This document shows, piece by piece, positions 45,175 to 54,262 of a stretch of 64,000 nt of DNA. The notes beneath the pieces were generated by a model. It was not told the origin of the DNA and searched no databases. It was given only the letters and a program-made list of their open reading frames with translations. The DNA is from Epilithonimonas hominis (lineage in GTDB: Bacteria > Bacteroidota > Bacteroidia > Flavobacteriales > Weeksellaceae). The first letter of the stretch is position 1. The number at the start of each line of letters is the position of its first letter. The position numbers were made by a program, and so were the translations under genes. The stretch covers positions 62,001 through 126,000 of the forward strand of contig NZ_RJTU01000034.1 in NCBI RefSeq assembly GCF_003730015.1, read 5' to 3'.

Positions 45175-46344
45175 GTGAAGCAAAAGTTTATCAAATTCAT
45201 TTCGGATTACAGAATCATATTTGTAATTTATATCATTGTTGCAGCAATTACCGCTTTCAGCAAATACAAAAGAGGCGTTGGAGGCTATAACAATTATTTG
45301 ATCTTCAGGAGTGTTTTTTATAATACTTTGCAAGAGAAAAATATATTCTTACAATATCCCGATCTGTTTTTTGACAGTAATCATTATGGCGTTTTTTTTA
45401 GCTTGCTGATTGCTCCTTTTGCACTGATGCCGGACTGGCTGGGATGCATCCTTTGGAATGTAGCAGTCACAATGGTATTTCTGTATGCTATTTACAAGCT
45501 TCCTTTTTCAGACAGAAAAAAGTCTTTTTTTGCCTGGCTTTGTCTTCAGGAATTTATAACGGCTGCAACTTATTTCCAATTCAATATTGCGCTTACAGGT
45601 CTTCTGATGCTTTCTGCAATCTATGTTTACGAAAGAAAAGAAACAAAATCCGCCAGCGCTATTTTGATTGGAACTTTCGTTAAAGTTTATGGTATTGTCG
45701 GGCTTTCAGCATTTTTTTTCATCAAAAATAAACTTCGGTTTATTATTAGTCTAATTGTCATTGCTATCTTGTTTTTCCTTTTACCAATGCTTATTTCCAG
45801 TCCAACATTTGGGCTTCAATCTTACTTTGATTGGTACACATCTCTTTCGGAAAAAAATCTCTCAAATCAGGTTTTGGGTAACAGGCAGGATTATTCCTTG
45901 ATGGGTGTTGTAAGAAGGATTTTACAAGATGCCAGCATTTCAAATCTTGTATTCCTTATTCCTGGATTTATTATTTTTATGACCCCTTATCTCAGAATCA
46001 GCCAATATAAAAATCTAAGTTTTCAATTGATGATTTTAGCGTCAACACTATTGTTTTTAGTGTTGTTCAGTTCGGGTTCGGAAAGCCCAACCTACATCAT
46101 TGCAGTTGCAGGCGTTATGATCTGGTTTTTGATGCAGGAGACAATTTCAAAAGTTGATATCGGGATATTAATTTTCGTGATGATTTTTACATGTTTTGCC
46201 TTTTCAGATCTGTTCCCGAGATCCATAAAAGAAGAGGTTTTTGTAAAATATTCTACTAAAGCCATTCCTTGCATTGTAGTTTGGTTCCGAGTGATGTATG
46301 AGTTGCTGACCAAGGATTTTGAGAAAGAATATAAACTCCATTAA
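45175..46344 (+). CDS. DUF2029 / GT87-like membrane glycosyltransferase
   Basis: The 389-residue protein has about ten hydrophobic segments and resembles the DUF2029 (GT87) GT-C mannosyltransferases. A first periplasmic loop runs YNNYLIFRSVFYNTLQEKNIF, followed by HYGVFFSLLIAPFALMPDW and GTFVKVYGI. It starts at GTG 45175. It leads a run of four glycan genes on one strand; the GT2 gene starts 13 bases after its stop. It likely adds a polyprenyl-phosphate-linked sugar at the outer face of the inner membrane. Confidence 0.78.
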   Translation: MKQKFIKFISDYRIIFVIYIIVAAITAFSKYKRGVGGYNNYLIFRSVFYNTLQEKNIFLQYPDLFFDSNHYGVFFSLLIAPFALMPDWLGCILWNVAVTMVFLYAIYKLPFSDRKKSFFAWLCLQEFITAATYFQFNIALTGLLMLSAIYVYERKETKSASAILIGTFVKVYGIVGLSAFFFIKNKLRFIISLIVIAILFFLLPMLISSPTFGLQSYFDWYTSLSEKNLSNQVLGNRQDYSLMGVVRRILQDASISNLVFLIPGFIIFMTPYLRISQYKNLSFQLMILASTLLFLVLFSSGSESPTYIIAVAGVMIWFLMQETISKVDIGILIFVMIFTCFAFSDLFPRSIKEEVFVKYSTKAIPCIVVWFRVMYELLTKDFEKEYKLH

Positions 46345-46357
46345 GAGACGCAAAAAG

Positions 46358-47284
46358 ATGAAAAAAATTTCCATAATAATTCCGGCTTATAATGAGGAAG
46401 GCAATCTCTCGCTTATTCATTCCGAGATCAGAAAAGTCTTTGAAACAATTAAAGCTTATAATTTTGAAATTATTTTTGTGAATGATGGTAGCCGAGATAA
46501 CACGCAGAATTATCTAGAAAAATTGGCTTCGGAATTTCCGGAAGTAAAATACATAGAGTTTTCTCGCAATTTCGGACATCAGAATGCTGTAAAAGCAGGA
46601 ATAGATTTTGCAGATGGAAATGCTGTGATTTCTATGGATGCAGATCTTCAACATCCTCCAAAATTGCTTCCTTTAATGATTCAAAAATGGGAAGAAGGAT
46701 ATGATATCGTTTATACTATTAGAAAATATTCAAAAAATATCAGCTTTTTTAAAAGAAAAACGTCTGATTTTTTTTATCACGTGTTATCGAATTTGTCGGA
46801 TGTTGAGTTAGAAAAGGGAAGTTCAGATTTTCGTCTGTTAGATGCTTCTGTTATAGATGTTATCAGAAAAACCGGCGAGTCGGATATTTTTCTCAGAGGT
46901 TTGGTAAAATGGGTTGGTTTTAAACAATATTCTATTGATTTTATTGCAGCAGACAGGTTTTCCGGTGTTAGCAAATACAGTTTTGGTAAAATGCTTCGTT
47001 TTGCTTTCACAGGAATTACAGCATTCAGTGTAAAGCCGCTTTATTTGGCTGCTTATCTCGGTTTTTTCTTTTCGTTTTTATCACCTTTGGCATATTTAGT
47101 TTACATATTTCATTCTTTTTATACAAAAACTGAGATTTCTGGCTGGGCCTCACTTATTTTGACTGTTGTTTTTTTTGGAGGACTTCAGCTCACTATTCTG
47201 GGAATATTAGGAATATATATGGGTAAAATTTTTAAACAGATCAAAGACAGGCCGACGTATATTGTGAGGTCGAAAAATTTTTAA
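46358..47284 (+). CDS. Glycosyltransferase family 2, polyprenyl-phosphate hexose synthase-like
   Basis: The 308-residue protein has a GT-A domain (about 1-215) with ISIIIPAYNEEGN, FVNDGSRDNT and the metal-binding SMDADLQHPP. Two transmembrane segments follow (about 228-250 and 262-290). The layout matches GtrB/DPM1-type enzymes that load a sugar on undecaprenyl phosphate. Its product could feed the GT87-like enzyme encoded just upstream. The ATG at 46358 (MKKISIIIP) is preferred to an earlier in-frame start at 46319 that overlaps the previous gene. Confidence 0.88.
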   Translation: MKKISIIIPAYNEEGNLSLIHSEIRKVFETIKAYNFEIIFVNDGSRDNTQNYLEKLASEFPEVKYIEFSRNFGHQNAVKAGIDFADGNAVISMDADLQHPPKLLPLMIQKWEEGYDIVYTIRKYSKNISFFKRKTSDFFYHVLSNLSDVELEKGSSDFRLLDASVIDVIRKTGESDIFLRGLVKWVGFKQYSIDFIAADRFSGVSKYSFGKMLRFAFTGITAFSVKPLYLAAYLGFFFSFLSPLAYLVYIFHSFYTKTEISGWASLILTVVFFGGLQLTILGILGIYMGKIFKQIKDRPTYIVRSKNF

Positions 47285-47287
47285 TTA

Positions 47288-48115
47288 ATGATTTTACTAA
47301 GTTTCGATATAGAAGAATTTGATATGCCTTTGGAATATAATGGCGAAATTCCTTTGGAAGAGCAATTGGCAGTTTCCAGAAAAGGATTACAAAATATTCT
47401 CGCGATTTTGAAAGATAATGACGTAAAAGCTACTTTTTTTTCAACGGTTGTTTTTGCCGAAAATAATAAAGATTTAGTTCAGCAATTACTTTCCGAAGGT
47501 CACGAATTAGCTTCTCACACTTGGTTTCATTCGGATTTTGATGAGAAACATTTATTAGAATCTCGGATAGAATTAGAGAAATTATTTGAGACTAAAGTGC
47601 TTGGACTTCGAATGCCGAGAATGAGTCCGGTTTCGGAAGATGCCGTTTCTGATGCTGGTTATTTTTACAATTCATCCATTAATCCAACTTATTTGCCAGG
47701 AAGATATAATAACTTCAAAGTTAGTCGAAATCCATTTTGGCAAAAAAAAGTTTTACAGTTTCCGGCTTCGGTTTCTACGATTTTTAGAGTTCCGTTATTT
47801 TGGTTAAGTTTTCATAACTTTCCACTTTGGATTTATAAATTTTTGTCAAAATTATCTATTAATTCCACAGGATTTTTAAACATTTATTTTCATCCTTGGG
47901 AATTTACGGACATCTCAAATCCAAAATATAAATTGCCCAATTTTACATTCAAAAACACGAATGAAGCAATGATTAATAGATTTGATGATTTTATTAAATG
48001 GGCAAAAAGAAATAATTATCAGTTCTTTACAATCAAAGATTTTTTAGAAAATTGGACTCAAAAAAAAATAAGAATTAATGAAGATTGCTTACGATGCCAA
48101 ACGTTTTTTTCATAA
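47288..48115 (+). CDS. Polysaccharide deacetylase family protein
   Basis: The 275-residue protein has a NodB-homology fold. The first catalytic/metal Asp is in SFDIEEFD (Asp7), the metal-binding His pair is in SHTWFH (His77, His81), and RMPRMSP (near 115-121) corresponds to the substrate Arg motif. No signal peptide is seen. It likely deacetylates a glycan or lipid-linked sugar. It starts 3 bases after the GT2 gene stop and overlaps the following GT4 gene by 38 bases. The partial gene at the left edge is its inactive paralogue. Confidence 0.87.
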   Translation: MILLSFDIEEFDMPLEYNGEIPLEEQLAVSRKGLQNILAILKDNDVKATFFSTVVFAENNKDLVQQLLSEGHELASHTWFHSDFDEKHLLESRIELEKLFETKVLGLRMPRMSPVSEDAVSDAGYFYNSSINPTYLPGRYNNFKVSRNPFWQKKVLQFPASVSTIFRVPLFWLSFHNFPLWIYKFLSKLSINSTGFLNIYFHPWEFTDISNPKYKLPNFTFKNTNEAMINRFDDFIKWAKRNNYQFFTIKDFLENWTQKKIRINEDCLRCQTFFS

Positions 48116-49172
48116 TGCTTCAGGTTTAGGGAATTATTCTCGGGATTTGGTTAGGATTTTGGCGAAATTTTATCCTGAAAATCAATATATTCTTCTCAAT
48201 AAAAACAAATCCGAAAGAGGAAAACAAATTCTTGATGCTTCGAACGTTTCTTTTATTGAAACTTCTAAAGGAAAAATGTCACGCCAACTTAAAATGGGAA
48301 AAGATGCACAGAATCTTGATGCAGATATTTTCCACGGATTATCTGGCGAATTGCCATTAAAATGGAATTCAAAACCAATCAAAAAAGTGGTTACCATTCA
48401 CGATTTAATTTTCGAAAGGTTTCCGCAATATTATACTTGGTTTGATAGAAAAATTCATTTTTGGAAGTTCAGAAAAGCGGCTAATTCTGCGGATAAAATT
48501 ATTGCTATTTCCGAACAAACCAAGCGGGATATAATCCAATTTCTTAAAGTTGATGAAAATAAAATTGATGTTGTTTATCAGGGTTGCCACGCAAGTTTCA
48601 AAGAAAAACCAACGGAAGAATTCTTAAATCAAGTTAAAGATAAATTCAATCTTCCTGAAAGATTCCTTTTGAATGTTGGAACAATCGAAGAAAGAAAAAA
48701 TCTTCTGAATGTGGTAAAAGCATTGGAAGGAAGCGATATTCCATTAGTTGTTATTGGGAAAAAGAATAAAAAATATTTTCAAAAAATTAGTCAATTAATT
48801 AAGAAATATAAAATTGGAGTTTCTTTTCTCGAGAATGTTTCGATGGAAGAGCTTGCGGGGATTTACAGAATGGCAGATATTTTCATTTACCCTAGTTTTT
48901 TCGAAGGTTTTGGGATTCCTGTGATAGAAGCTTTGTTTTCAGAAACCGTTGTGATTACAAGCAACGTCAGTTGTTTGCCTGAAGCTGGCGGTTCAGATTC
49001 TGTTTATGTGAATCCTGAAAATGTGGATGATATCAAAGCAAAAATTAATTTCCTCTGGGATAACGAATCTGAGCGAAAACGCCGTGCAGAAAAAGGTTTG
49101 CAATTTGTTCAAAAATTCAATGATGAAACAATTGCAGATGAAATGATGAAGGTTTACAACAGTTTGGTTTAA
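48078..49172 (+). CDS. Glycosyltransferase family 4 (GT-B)
   Basis: The 364-residue protein has a GT-B fold. The N-terminal half begins MKIAYDAKRFFHNASGLGNYSRDL with VVTIHDLIFERFPQYY. The C-terminal nucleotide-sugar-binding half has LLNVGTIEERKNL and the E-x7-E motif in FFEGFGIPVIEAL. It is related to mannosyltransferases that act on cell-surface glycans. Its first 38 bases overlap the deacetylase gene in another frame, which suggests translational coupling. It is last in the glycan cluster. Confidence 0.88.
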   Translation: MKIAYDAKRFFHNASGLGNYSRDLVRILAKFYPENQYILLNKNKSERGKQILDASNVSFIETSKGKMSRQLKMGKDAQNLDADIFHGLSGELPLKWNSKPIKKVVTIHDLIFERFPQYYTWFDRKIHFWKFRKAANSADKIIAISEQTKRDIIQFLKVDENKIDVVYQGCHASFKEKPTEEFLNQVKDKFNLPERFLLNVGTIEERKNLLNVVKALEGSDIPLVVIGKKNKKYFQKISQLIKKYKIGVSFLENVSMEELAGIYRMADIFIYPSFFEGFGIPVIEALFSETVVITSNVSCLPEAGGSDSVYVNPENVDDIKAKINFLWDNESERKRRAEKGLQFVQKFNDETIADEMMKVYNSLV

Positions 49173-49188
49173 TTGAATTTTATTTTAT

Positions 49189-49250
49189 GATGACTTCGAG
49201 AGCCTCAGCCTGACAAAAAAACAAACAATTTTCAACTGTCAACTATCAAA
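49189..49250. repeat. Composite intergenic repeat (CTTCGA...CTCAG...TGAC, then CAACTGTCAACTATC)
   Basis: GATGACTTCGAGAGCCTCAG with CCTGAC (49189-49214), an A-rich stretch, and CAACTGTCAACTATCAAAG (49232-49250). The same two words, in the same order, occur in frame inside the alpha-2-macroglobulin gene at 57604-57539 (minus strand). Confidence 0.6.
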
Positions 49251-49256
49251 GATTAA

Positions 49257-49910
49257 CTAATAATGCCTTTCTCCAAAAATTGCCGAACCAACTCTCACGG
49301 AATTGGAACCGCATTCAATTGCAATCGGAAAATCGCCGCTCATTCCCATTGATAAAGTTTCTAATGGTTTCAGTTCTGATAATTCATCAAAAAGATTTTT
49401 CAGAACAGAAAATTCTTCACGGATTTGAATCTCATCATCTACAAAACTCGCCATTCCCATTAAGCCTTTGATTTCGATATTTGGGTAATTTCCTTCAAGA
49501 TATTGGTTGAAAATATCTCTGGCTTCATCAACTGTCAATCCAAATTTAGTCTCTTCTTTTGCAATTTTAACCTGAAGCAAAACATTGATTTTCCTATTCT
49601 TTTTTAAAGCTTCTTTATCCACTTCTTTCAACAATTTTTCGCTGTCGATGCTTTCTATCATTGAGATAAATCCTGCAATGTATTTCACTTTATTGGTTTG
49701 AAGATGTCCAATCAAATGCCATTCGATATCGTTGGGAAGAACAGGCTGTTTTTCTAGTAATTCCTGAACTTTATTCTCTCCATAAGCACGTTGTCCCAAA
49801 TCATAAACCTCTTTTATTTTTTCAGCTGGATTGGTTTTGGAAACAGTTACCAGTTTTACATTTTCTGGAAGTTGAGAAAGTATTGCTTGATAATTTTGTT
49901 GGATTGACAT
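49257..49910 (-). CDS. YggS family pyridoxal phosphate-binding protein
   Basis: The 217-residue TIM-barrel protein belongs to the PLP homeostasis family (YggS/PROSC). PLP would bind the Lys in TVSKTNP, near residue 28. Other signatures are AYGENKVQEL, WHLIGHLQTNKVKYI and the C-terminal LSMGMSGDFPIAIECGSNSVRVGS in part. The ATG at 49910 (MSIQQNYQ) is preferred to the TTG at 49937. It is divergent from lpdA. Confidence 0.92.
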   Translation of the reverse strand: MSIQQNYQAILSQLPENVKLVTVSKTNPAEKIKEVYDLGQRAYGENKVQELLEKQPVLPNDIEWHLIGHLQTNKVKYIAGFISMIESIDSEKLLKEVDKEALKKNRKINVLLQVKIAKEETKFGLTVDEARDIFNQYLEGNYPNIEIKGLMGMASFVDDEIQIREEFSVLKNLFDELSELKPLETLSMGMSGDFPIAIECGSNSVRVGSAIFGERHY

Positions 49911-50032
49911 TAGAATTGAATTTAAAATCTGATGCAAAAATAGAGATTAATTACGTTATAAAATCAGTTTAAGAATTGGTCTAAAATTCGTAACTTTGAG
50001 GAAATTTTTATTCGAATAATAATTACAAAGAT

Positions 50033-51436
50033 ATGAGTCAATTTGATGTAACCGTTATCGGTTCTGGTCCTGGCGGATATGTAGCAGCAATCAGAGCTGC
50101 ACAATTGGGTTTCAAAACAGCAATTATTGAGAAATATCCTACGTTGGGCGGAACTTGTCTTAACGTGGGTTGTATCCCTTCCAAAGCTTTGCTTGACAGT
50201 TCTGAACATTTCGAAAAAGCAAAACACGAGTTTGCGGATTACGGAATCATCATCAACGAGCCGAAAGTAGATTTGGCAAAAATGATTGAACGTAAAAATG
50301 GAGTAGTAGAGCAAACAACAAAAGGAATCAACTTCCTGATGGACAAAAACAAAATCACTGTTTTTGAAGGTGTTGGAAGCTTCGAATCTGCAACTCAAAT
50401 CAAAGTGACGAAAAACGACGGTTCTTCAGAAATCATTGATTCAAAATATACAATTATCGCAACTGGTTCTAAGCCATCTAGTTTGCCATTTATTACATTA
50501 GATAAAGAAAGAATCATCACTTCTACAGAAGCTTTGAACTTGAAAGAAATTCCAAAACATTTGGTAGTTATCGGTGGTGGTGTTATTGGTCTTGAGTTGG
50601 GGTCAGTTTATTTGAGATTAGGTTCTCAAGTAACTGTGGTGGAGTTTATGGACAAAATCATCCCAGGAATGGACGGCGCTCTTTCCAAAGAATTACAAAA
50701 AGTTCTTAGAAAACAAGGAATGAAATTCGAACTTTCGACAGCGGTTTCTGCTGTGGAGAGAAACGGAGATTCTGTAAAAGTAACCGCTAAAAACAAAAAA
50801 GGTGAAGAAGTACACTTCGAAGGCGATTATGTTTTGGTTTCTGTTGGTAGAAGACCATACACAGACGGACTTGGTTTGGAAAAAGCTGGTGTAGAATTGG
50901 ATGAAAGAGGAAGAGTGAAAACCAACGACCATTTGCAGACGAATGTTTCTAACATTTACGCTATTGGTGACGTTGTCAAAGGTGCAATGTTGGCTCACAA
51001 AGCAGAAGAAGAAGGAACTTTGGTAGCTGAAATTTTAGCTGGACAAAAGCCTCATATCAATTATAATTTGATTCCAGGAGTAGTTTATACTTGGCCAGAA
51101 GTTGCCGGAGTTGGTAAAACAGAAGAGCAACTGAAAGAAGAAGGCGTGGCATACAAAGTGGGAAGTTTCCCAATGAGAGCGTTAGGAAGAAGCCGTGCAA
51201 GTGGTGACACAGACGGATTTGTGAAAATCATTGCTGACGAAAAAACGGACGAAATTCTAGGTTTCCACATGATTGGCGCAAGAGCAGCGGATTTGGTTGC
51301 AGAAGGCGTTATTGCAATGGAGTTCCGCGCCAGTGCAGAAGATATCGCAAGAAGTTCACACGCACACCCTACTTATGCAGAAGCTGTAAAAGAAGCTGCT
51401 TTGGATGCAACTGGAAAGCGTACAATTCATATGTAA
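50033..51436 (+). CDS. lpdA: Dihydrolipoyl dehydrogenase
   Basis: The 467-residue flavoprotein reoxidises the lipoyl groups of 2-oxo-acid dehydrogenase and glycine cleavage complexes. FAD-binding GSGPGGYVAAIRAAQLG lies at the N terminus, the redox disulfide is in GGTCLNVGCIPSK, the NAD-binding VIGGGVIGLELGSVY is near 180, and the active-site His/Glu pair is in HAHPTYAEAV near the C terminus. A -7-like box TAACTTTG lies at 49991-49998. Confidence 0.94.
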   Translation: MSQFDVTVIGSGPGGYVAAIRAAQLGFKTAIIEKYPTLGGTCLNVGCIPSKALLDSSEHFEKAKHEFADYGIIINEPKVDLAKMIERKNGVVEQTTKGINFLMDKNKITVFEGVGSFESATQIKVTKNDGSSEIIDSKYTIIATGSKPSSLPFITLDKERIITSTEALNLKEIPKHLVVIGGGVIGLELGSVYLRLGSQVTVVEFMDKIIPGMDGALSKELQKVLRKQGMKFELSTAVSAVERNGDSVKVTAKNKKGEEVHFEGDYVLVSVGRRPYTDGLGLEKAGVELDERGRVKTNDHLQTNVSNIYAIGDVVKGAMLAHKAEEEGTLVAEILAGQKPHINYNLIPGVVYTWPEVAGVGKTEEQLKEEGVAYKVGSFPMRALGRSRASGDTDGFVKIIADEKTDEILGFHMIGARAADLVAEGVIAMEFRASAEDIARSSHAHPTYAEAVKEAALDATGKRTIHM

Positions 51437-51463
51437 TATTTTACATCAATACATTTATAAAGG

Positions 51464-51488
51464 GAAGCAGTTTTGCTTCTCTTTTTTA
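51464..51488 (+). terminator. Rho-independent terminator
   Basis: GAAGCA / TGCTTC stem with a GTTT loop and a T run, after lpdA. Confidence 0.78.
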
Positions 51489-51513
51489 TTTTACAAAATT
51501 CAAATATTTATTT

Positions 51514-51560
51514 AGGCAGCGCTGCGTAAAAATGATTTCCGTTCAAGTCGGGCTGCGAAC
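51514..51560. repeat. Truncated copy of the CTCAAGTCGGG repeat element
   Basis: GATTTCCGTTCAAGTCGGGC at 51534 matches GATTTCCGCTCAAGTCGGGT at 39336 with two C/T changes. The other arm is not recognisable. Confidence 0.65.
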
Positions 51561-51624
51561 AATTCATCATTAAACAAGACCCGAATATTGCTAATTTGTT
51601 CTTACTTTTGTTGAAATTTTGGTT

Positions 51625-52668
51625 ATGATAAAAGAATTGGACAAAGATTTCACAAGTCTTAATGAATATATAGGTCAGCTCAATCCAAGCAAAATTTTTA
51701 TTTTGGTAGATGAGAATACGCACAATCATTGTTTGCCGATTTTACTTCCCAATCTGGAAACCGATGCACCTTTTGAAGTGATTGAAATCGAGGCAGGCGA
51801 GGAAAATAAAAATATTGGAACTGCGACTCAACTTTGGGAAATATTTTCGGAGATGGAAGCCGACAGAAAATCTTTATTGATTAACCTTGGCGGTGGAGTG
51901 GTAACCGATCTTGGCGGTTTTGTAGCTTCTACTTATAAAAGAGGAATCCGCTTCATTAATCTTCCAACCACGCTTCTTGCAATGTGCGATGCATCAATCG
52001 GTGGCAAAACAGGAATAGATCACCAATATCTTAAAAATGTTATCGGAACATTTGCTTTGCCAGAGGCTATTTTATTTTATCCCAAATTTCTAGACACTTT
52101 AAAATTTGAAGAACTGAGAAGTGGCTTTGCAGAAATGCTGAAACATGGACTGATAGCCGATGAAAAGCATTGGAATGATTTGATCACTGTAGAAAAAATT
52201 GCACCGCAGTTTATTGAACCTTTTATCCAAAGGAGCATGGAAATCAAGCAGGGTGTGGTCTCAAAAGATTTTAGAGAGCAGAATATCAGGAAGAATCTCA
52301 ATTTTGGTCATACGATTGGTCACGCTGTAGAAAGTCTTTTTCTTAAAAAAGGAAACTTAATTCCTCACGGAGAGGCTGTAGCGCTAGGAATGATCTGTGA
52401 AACGCATCTTGCGTTTTTATGTGGTCTGCTGGATGTTGATGTTTCATCTGTTATCATCAGCAAGATAAAAAGACTATTTCCTTATATTGACATTTCTGAA
52501 TTTAAAAATGCAGAAATCATGGATTTGATGTTTAATGATAAAAAAAATGAAGACGGAAATATTAATTTTTCTCTTATTAATGGTGTCGGATCTTGCTTAT
52601 ATGACCAAAAAGTGAACGCTGAACAGATTATTTTAGCCTTGGAATTCTATAAAAATATGGGTGATTAA
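51625..52668 (+). CDS. aroB: 3-dehydroquinate synthase
   Basis: The 347-residue enzyme converts DAHP to 3-dehydroquinate, the second shikimate-pathway step, using NAD and zinc. Family motifs are LINLGGGVVTDLGGFVAST, LPTTLLAMCDASIGGKTGID, the zinc-site FGHTIGHAVES, and HGEAVALGM. The ATG at 51625 is preferred to TTG at 51619. Its stop codon overlaps the ATG of a 54-codon reading frame (see findings). Confidence 0.93.
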   Translation: MIKELDKDFTSLNEYIGQLNPSKIFILVDENTHNHCLPILLPNLETDAPFEVIEIEAGEENKNIGTATQLWEIFSEMEADRKSLLINLGGGVVTDLGGFVASTYKRGIRFINLPTTLLAMCDASIGGKTGIDHQYLKNVIGTFALPEAILFYPKFLDTLKFEELRSGFAEMLKHGLIADEKHWNDLITVEKIAPQFIEPFIQRSMEIKQGVVSKDFREQNIRKNLNFGHTIGHAVESLFLKKGNLIPHGEAVALGMICETHLAFLCGLLDVDVSSVIISKIKRLFPYIDISEFKNAEIMDLMFNDKKNEDGNINFSLINGVGSCLYDQKVNAEQIILALEFYKNMGD

Positions 52669-52836
52669 TGATCTTGTTATTCAATGAATACTATTTTTAT
52701 TTGCTTGAAAATAAATATTTTACATTAATAAATGGCAGCTTGTTGAAAGTTTGTGATTCTGGTTTCAGAAATTTTGGCAAAGAATTTGAAAGTATCCCAT
52801 TCGTAAAACAAAATTTAAAATTTAAAATTTGAAATT

Positions 52837-53517
52837 ATGAAAAAGTTATTTTTAGGATTAGGTTTAGTAGCGGGAACATTTGCATTTGCACAAACTAGTC
52901 CGTCGTTCGGTTTAAAAGCGGGTGTTAACATTTCATCAATCTCTGATGATGGTTATGAAGATTCAAAATCAAAAGCTGGTTTCTATGGTGGTGTTTTTAT
53001 GAATGCGCCTTTATCAGAACAATTCAGTATCCAACCTGAGGTTTTATATAGTCAATTAGGTTCTAAGGTTACAAGGAGATATACTGGAACAGTTTTAGGA
53101 AATACAATCGACTACAGAGAAGATGCAAAACTAAATTTGGATTATATTACAGTTCCGATTATGTTTCAGTTTAAAGCAACGCCACAATTTTATCTAGAAG
53201 CAGGTCCAGAGTTTGGATTCTTAGTAAGTGCTAAAGCGAAAGATATCAATACGACGGTAGTCAATGGTTCTACAACTAATCAAAATACAAATTCATCTGA
53301 GGACATAAAAGACAACTATAGCAGCTTTAATATGGGAGCTGGTCTTGGTTTAGGTTTTAACTTCACTCCTAATTTTGGTATCAATGCTAGATATGTAGCT
53401 GGATTTACAGATATCAACAAGAAGAATGACGGATCTAACGGAACAACTTCTACAAACAATGATAACAATAAGAACAGAAATAATACATTCCAAGTTGGAT
53501 TGTCTTACAAATTCTAA
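52837..53517 (+). CDS. Porin family / OMP_b-brl outer-membrane protein
   Basis: The 226-residue protein has a signal peptide (to about 19, FAFAQ) and an eight-stranded-type outer-membrane barrel. Conserved segments are FGLKAGVNISSIS, FYGGVFMNAPLSEQFSIQPEVLYSQLG (in part), LDYITVPIMFQFKA and FYLEAGPEFGFL, ending VGLSYKF with a terminal Phe. A low-complexity Asn/Thr/Ser loop lies near 200-215. The next gene is a paralogue. Such barrels are structural or adhesive; no substrate is implied. Confidence 0.86.
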   Translation: MKKLFLGLGLVAGTFAFAQTSPSFGLKAGVNISSISDDGYEDSKSKAGFYGGVFMNAPLSEQFSIQPEVLYSQLGSKVTRRYTGTVLGNTIDYREDAKLNLDYITVPIMFQFKATPQFYLEAGPEFGFLVSAKAKDINTTVVNGSTTNQNTNSSEDIKDNYSSFNMGAGLGLGFNFTPNFGINARYVAGFTDINKKNDGSNGTTSTNNDNNKNRNNTFQVGLSYKF

Positions 53518-53543
53518 TTTTATTAAAAATATTTAATGCAACA

Positions 53544-53568
53544 AAGACCGATTTATTCGGTCTTTTTT
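53544..53568 (+). terminator. Rho-independent terminator
   Basis: AAGACCGA / TCGGTCTT stem with a short TTTAT loop and a T run between the two tandem outer-membrane protein genes. Confidence 0.88.
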
Positions 53569-53611
53569 TATTTCAAATTTATATTTTTGTTCTTGATAAA
53601 CGATTATATAT

Positions 53612-54202
53612 ATGAAGAAATTATTTGGGGTGTTGGGATTAACGATCATGTCTTTGGCTTATTCGCAATCATTTGGAGTGAAAGGCGGTGCTAACATTTC
53701 TACAATAAGTAAAGAAAATACTTGGGGAGATACCAATTCCAAAATTGGTTTTTATGTAGGAGCTTATATGAATGCTCCGGTTAATGCTTTATTTAGTATT
53801 CAGCCAGAATTAATTTACAACAATATGGGTGTAAAATATACGAATGGTAATACATCACACACGCTGAATCTTAATTATTTATCAATGCCAATTATGTTTC
53901 AGTTTGAATTGATTCCAAAATTTTATGTAGAAGGTGGACCTCAGTTCGGGGTTTTGATTGGTAATAAAAATAAATACCAAAGTGATAATAAAACGATAAT
54001 CGAGAAAGATAAAGATGCATACAACCAATTGGACCTGAGCGGAGGAATTGGATTAGGCTTCAAATTTAATAATATGGCTATTGGTGCAAGATATATTATT
54101 GGTTTTACCGATATTAAAAAGAACGGTTCTACAAGTTGGAAAAATAGTGACAAACAGCTAAGAAATAGCGGCTTCCAAGTCGGGTTGCAATACGGATTTT
54201 AA
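53612..54202 (+). CDS. Porin family / OMP_b-brl outer-membrane protein (paralogue)
   Basis: The 196-residue protein has a signal peptide (to about 18, LAYSQ) and the same barrel layout as its upstream neighbour: FGVKGGANISTIS, FYVGAYMNAPVNALFSIQPEL, LNYLSMPIMFQFEL, FYVEGGPQFGVL, and a terminal VGLQYGF. The two genes look like a tandem duplication that has diverged mainly in loops. A terminator between them suggests separate expression. Confidence 0.85.
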   Translation: MKKLFGVLGLTIMSLAYSQSFGVKGGANISTISKENTWGDTNSKIGFYVGAYMNAPVNALFSIQPELIYNNMGVKYTNGNTSHTLNLNYLSMPIMFQFELIPKFYVEGGPQFGVLIGNKNKYQSDNKTIIEKDKDAYNQLDLSGGIGLGFKFNNMAIGARYIIGFTDIKKNGSTSWKNSDKQLRNSGFQVGLQYGF

Positions 54203-54224
54203 TTTAAATTAAATTTTTGGATAT

Positions 54225-54262
54225 AAAAAAACTAACTTCGGAAAGAAGTTAGTTTTTTTTTT
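54225..54262. terminator. Bidirectional terminator
   Basis: AAACTAACTT / AAGTTAGTTT around CGGAAAG, with A and T runs on both sides, between convergent genes. Confidence 0.9.
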
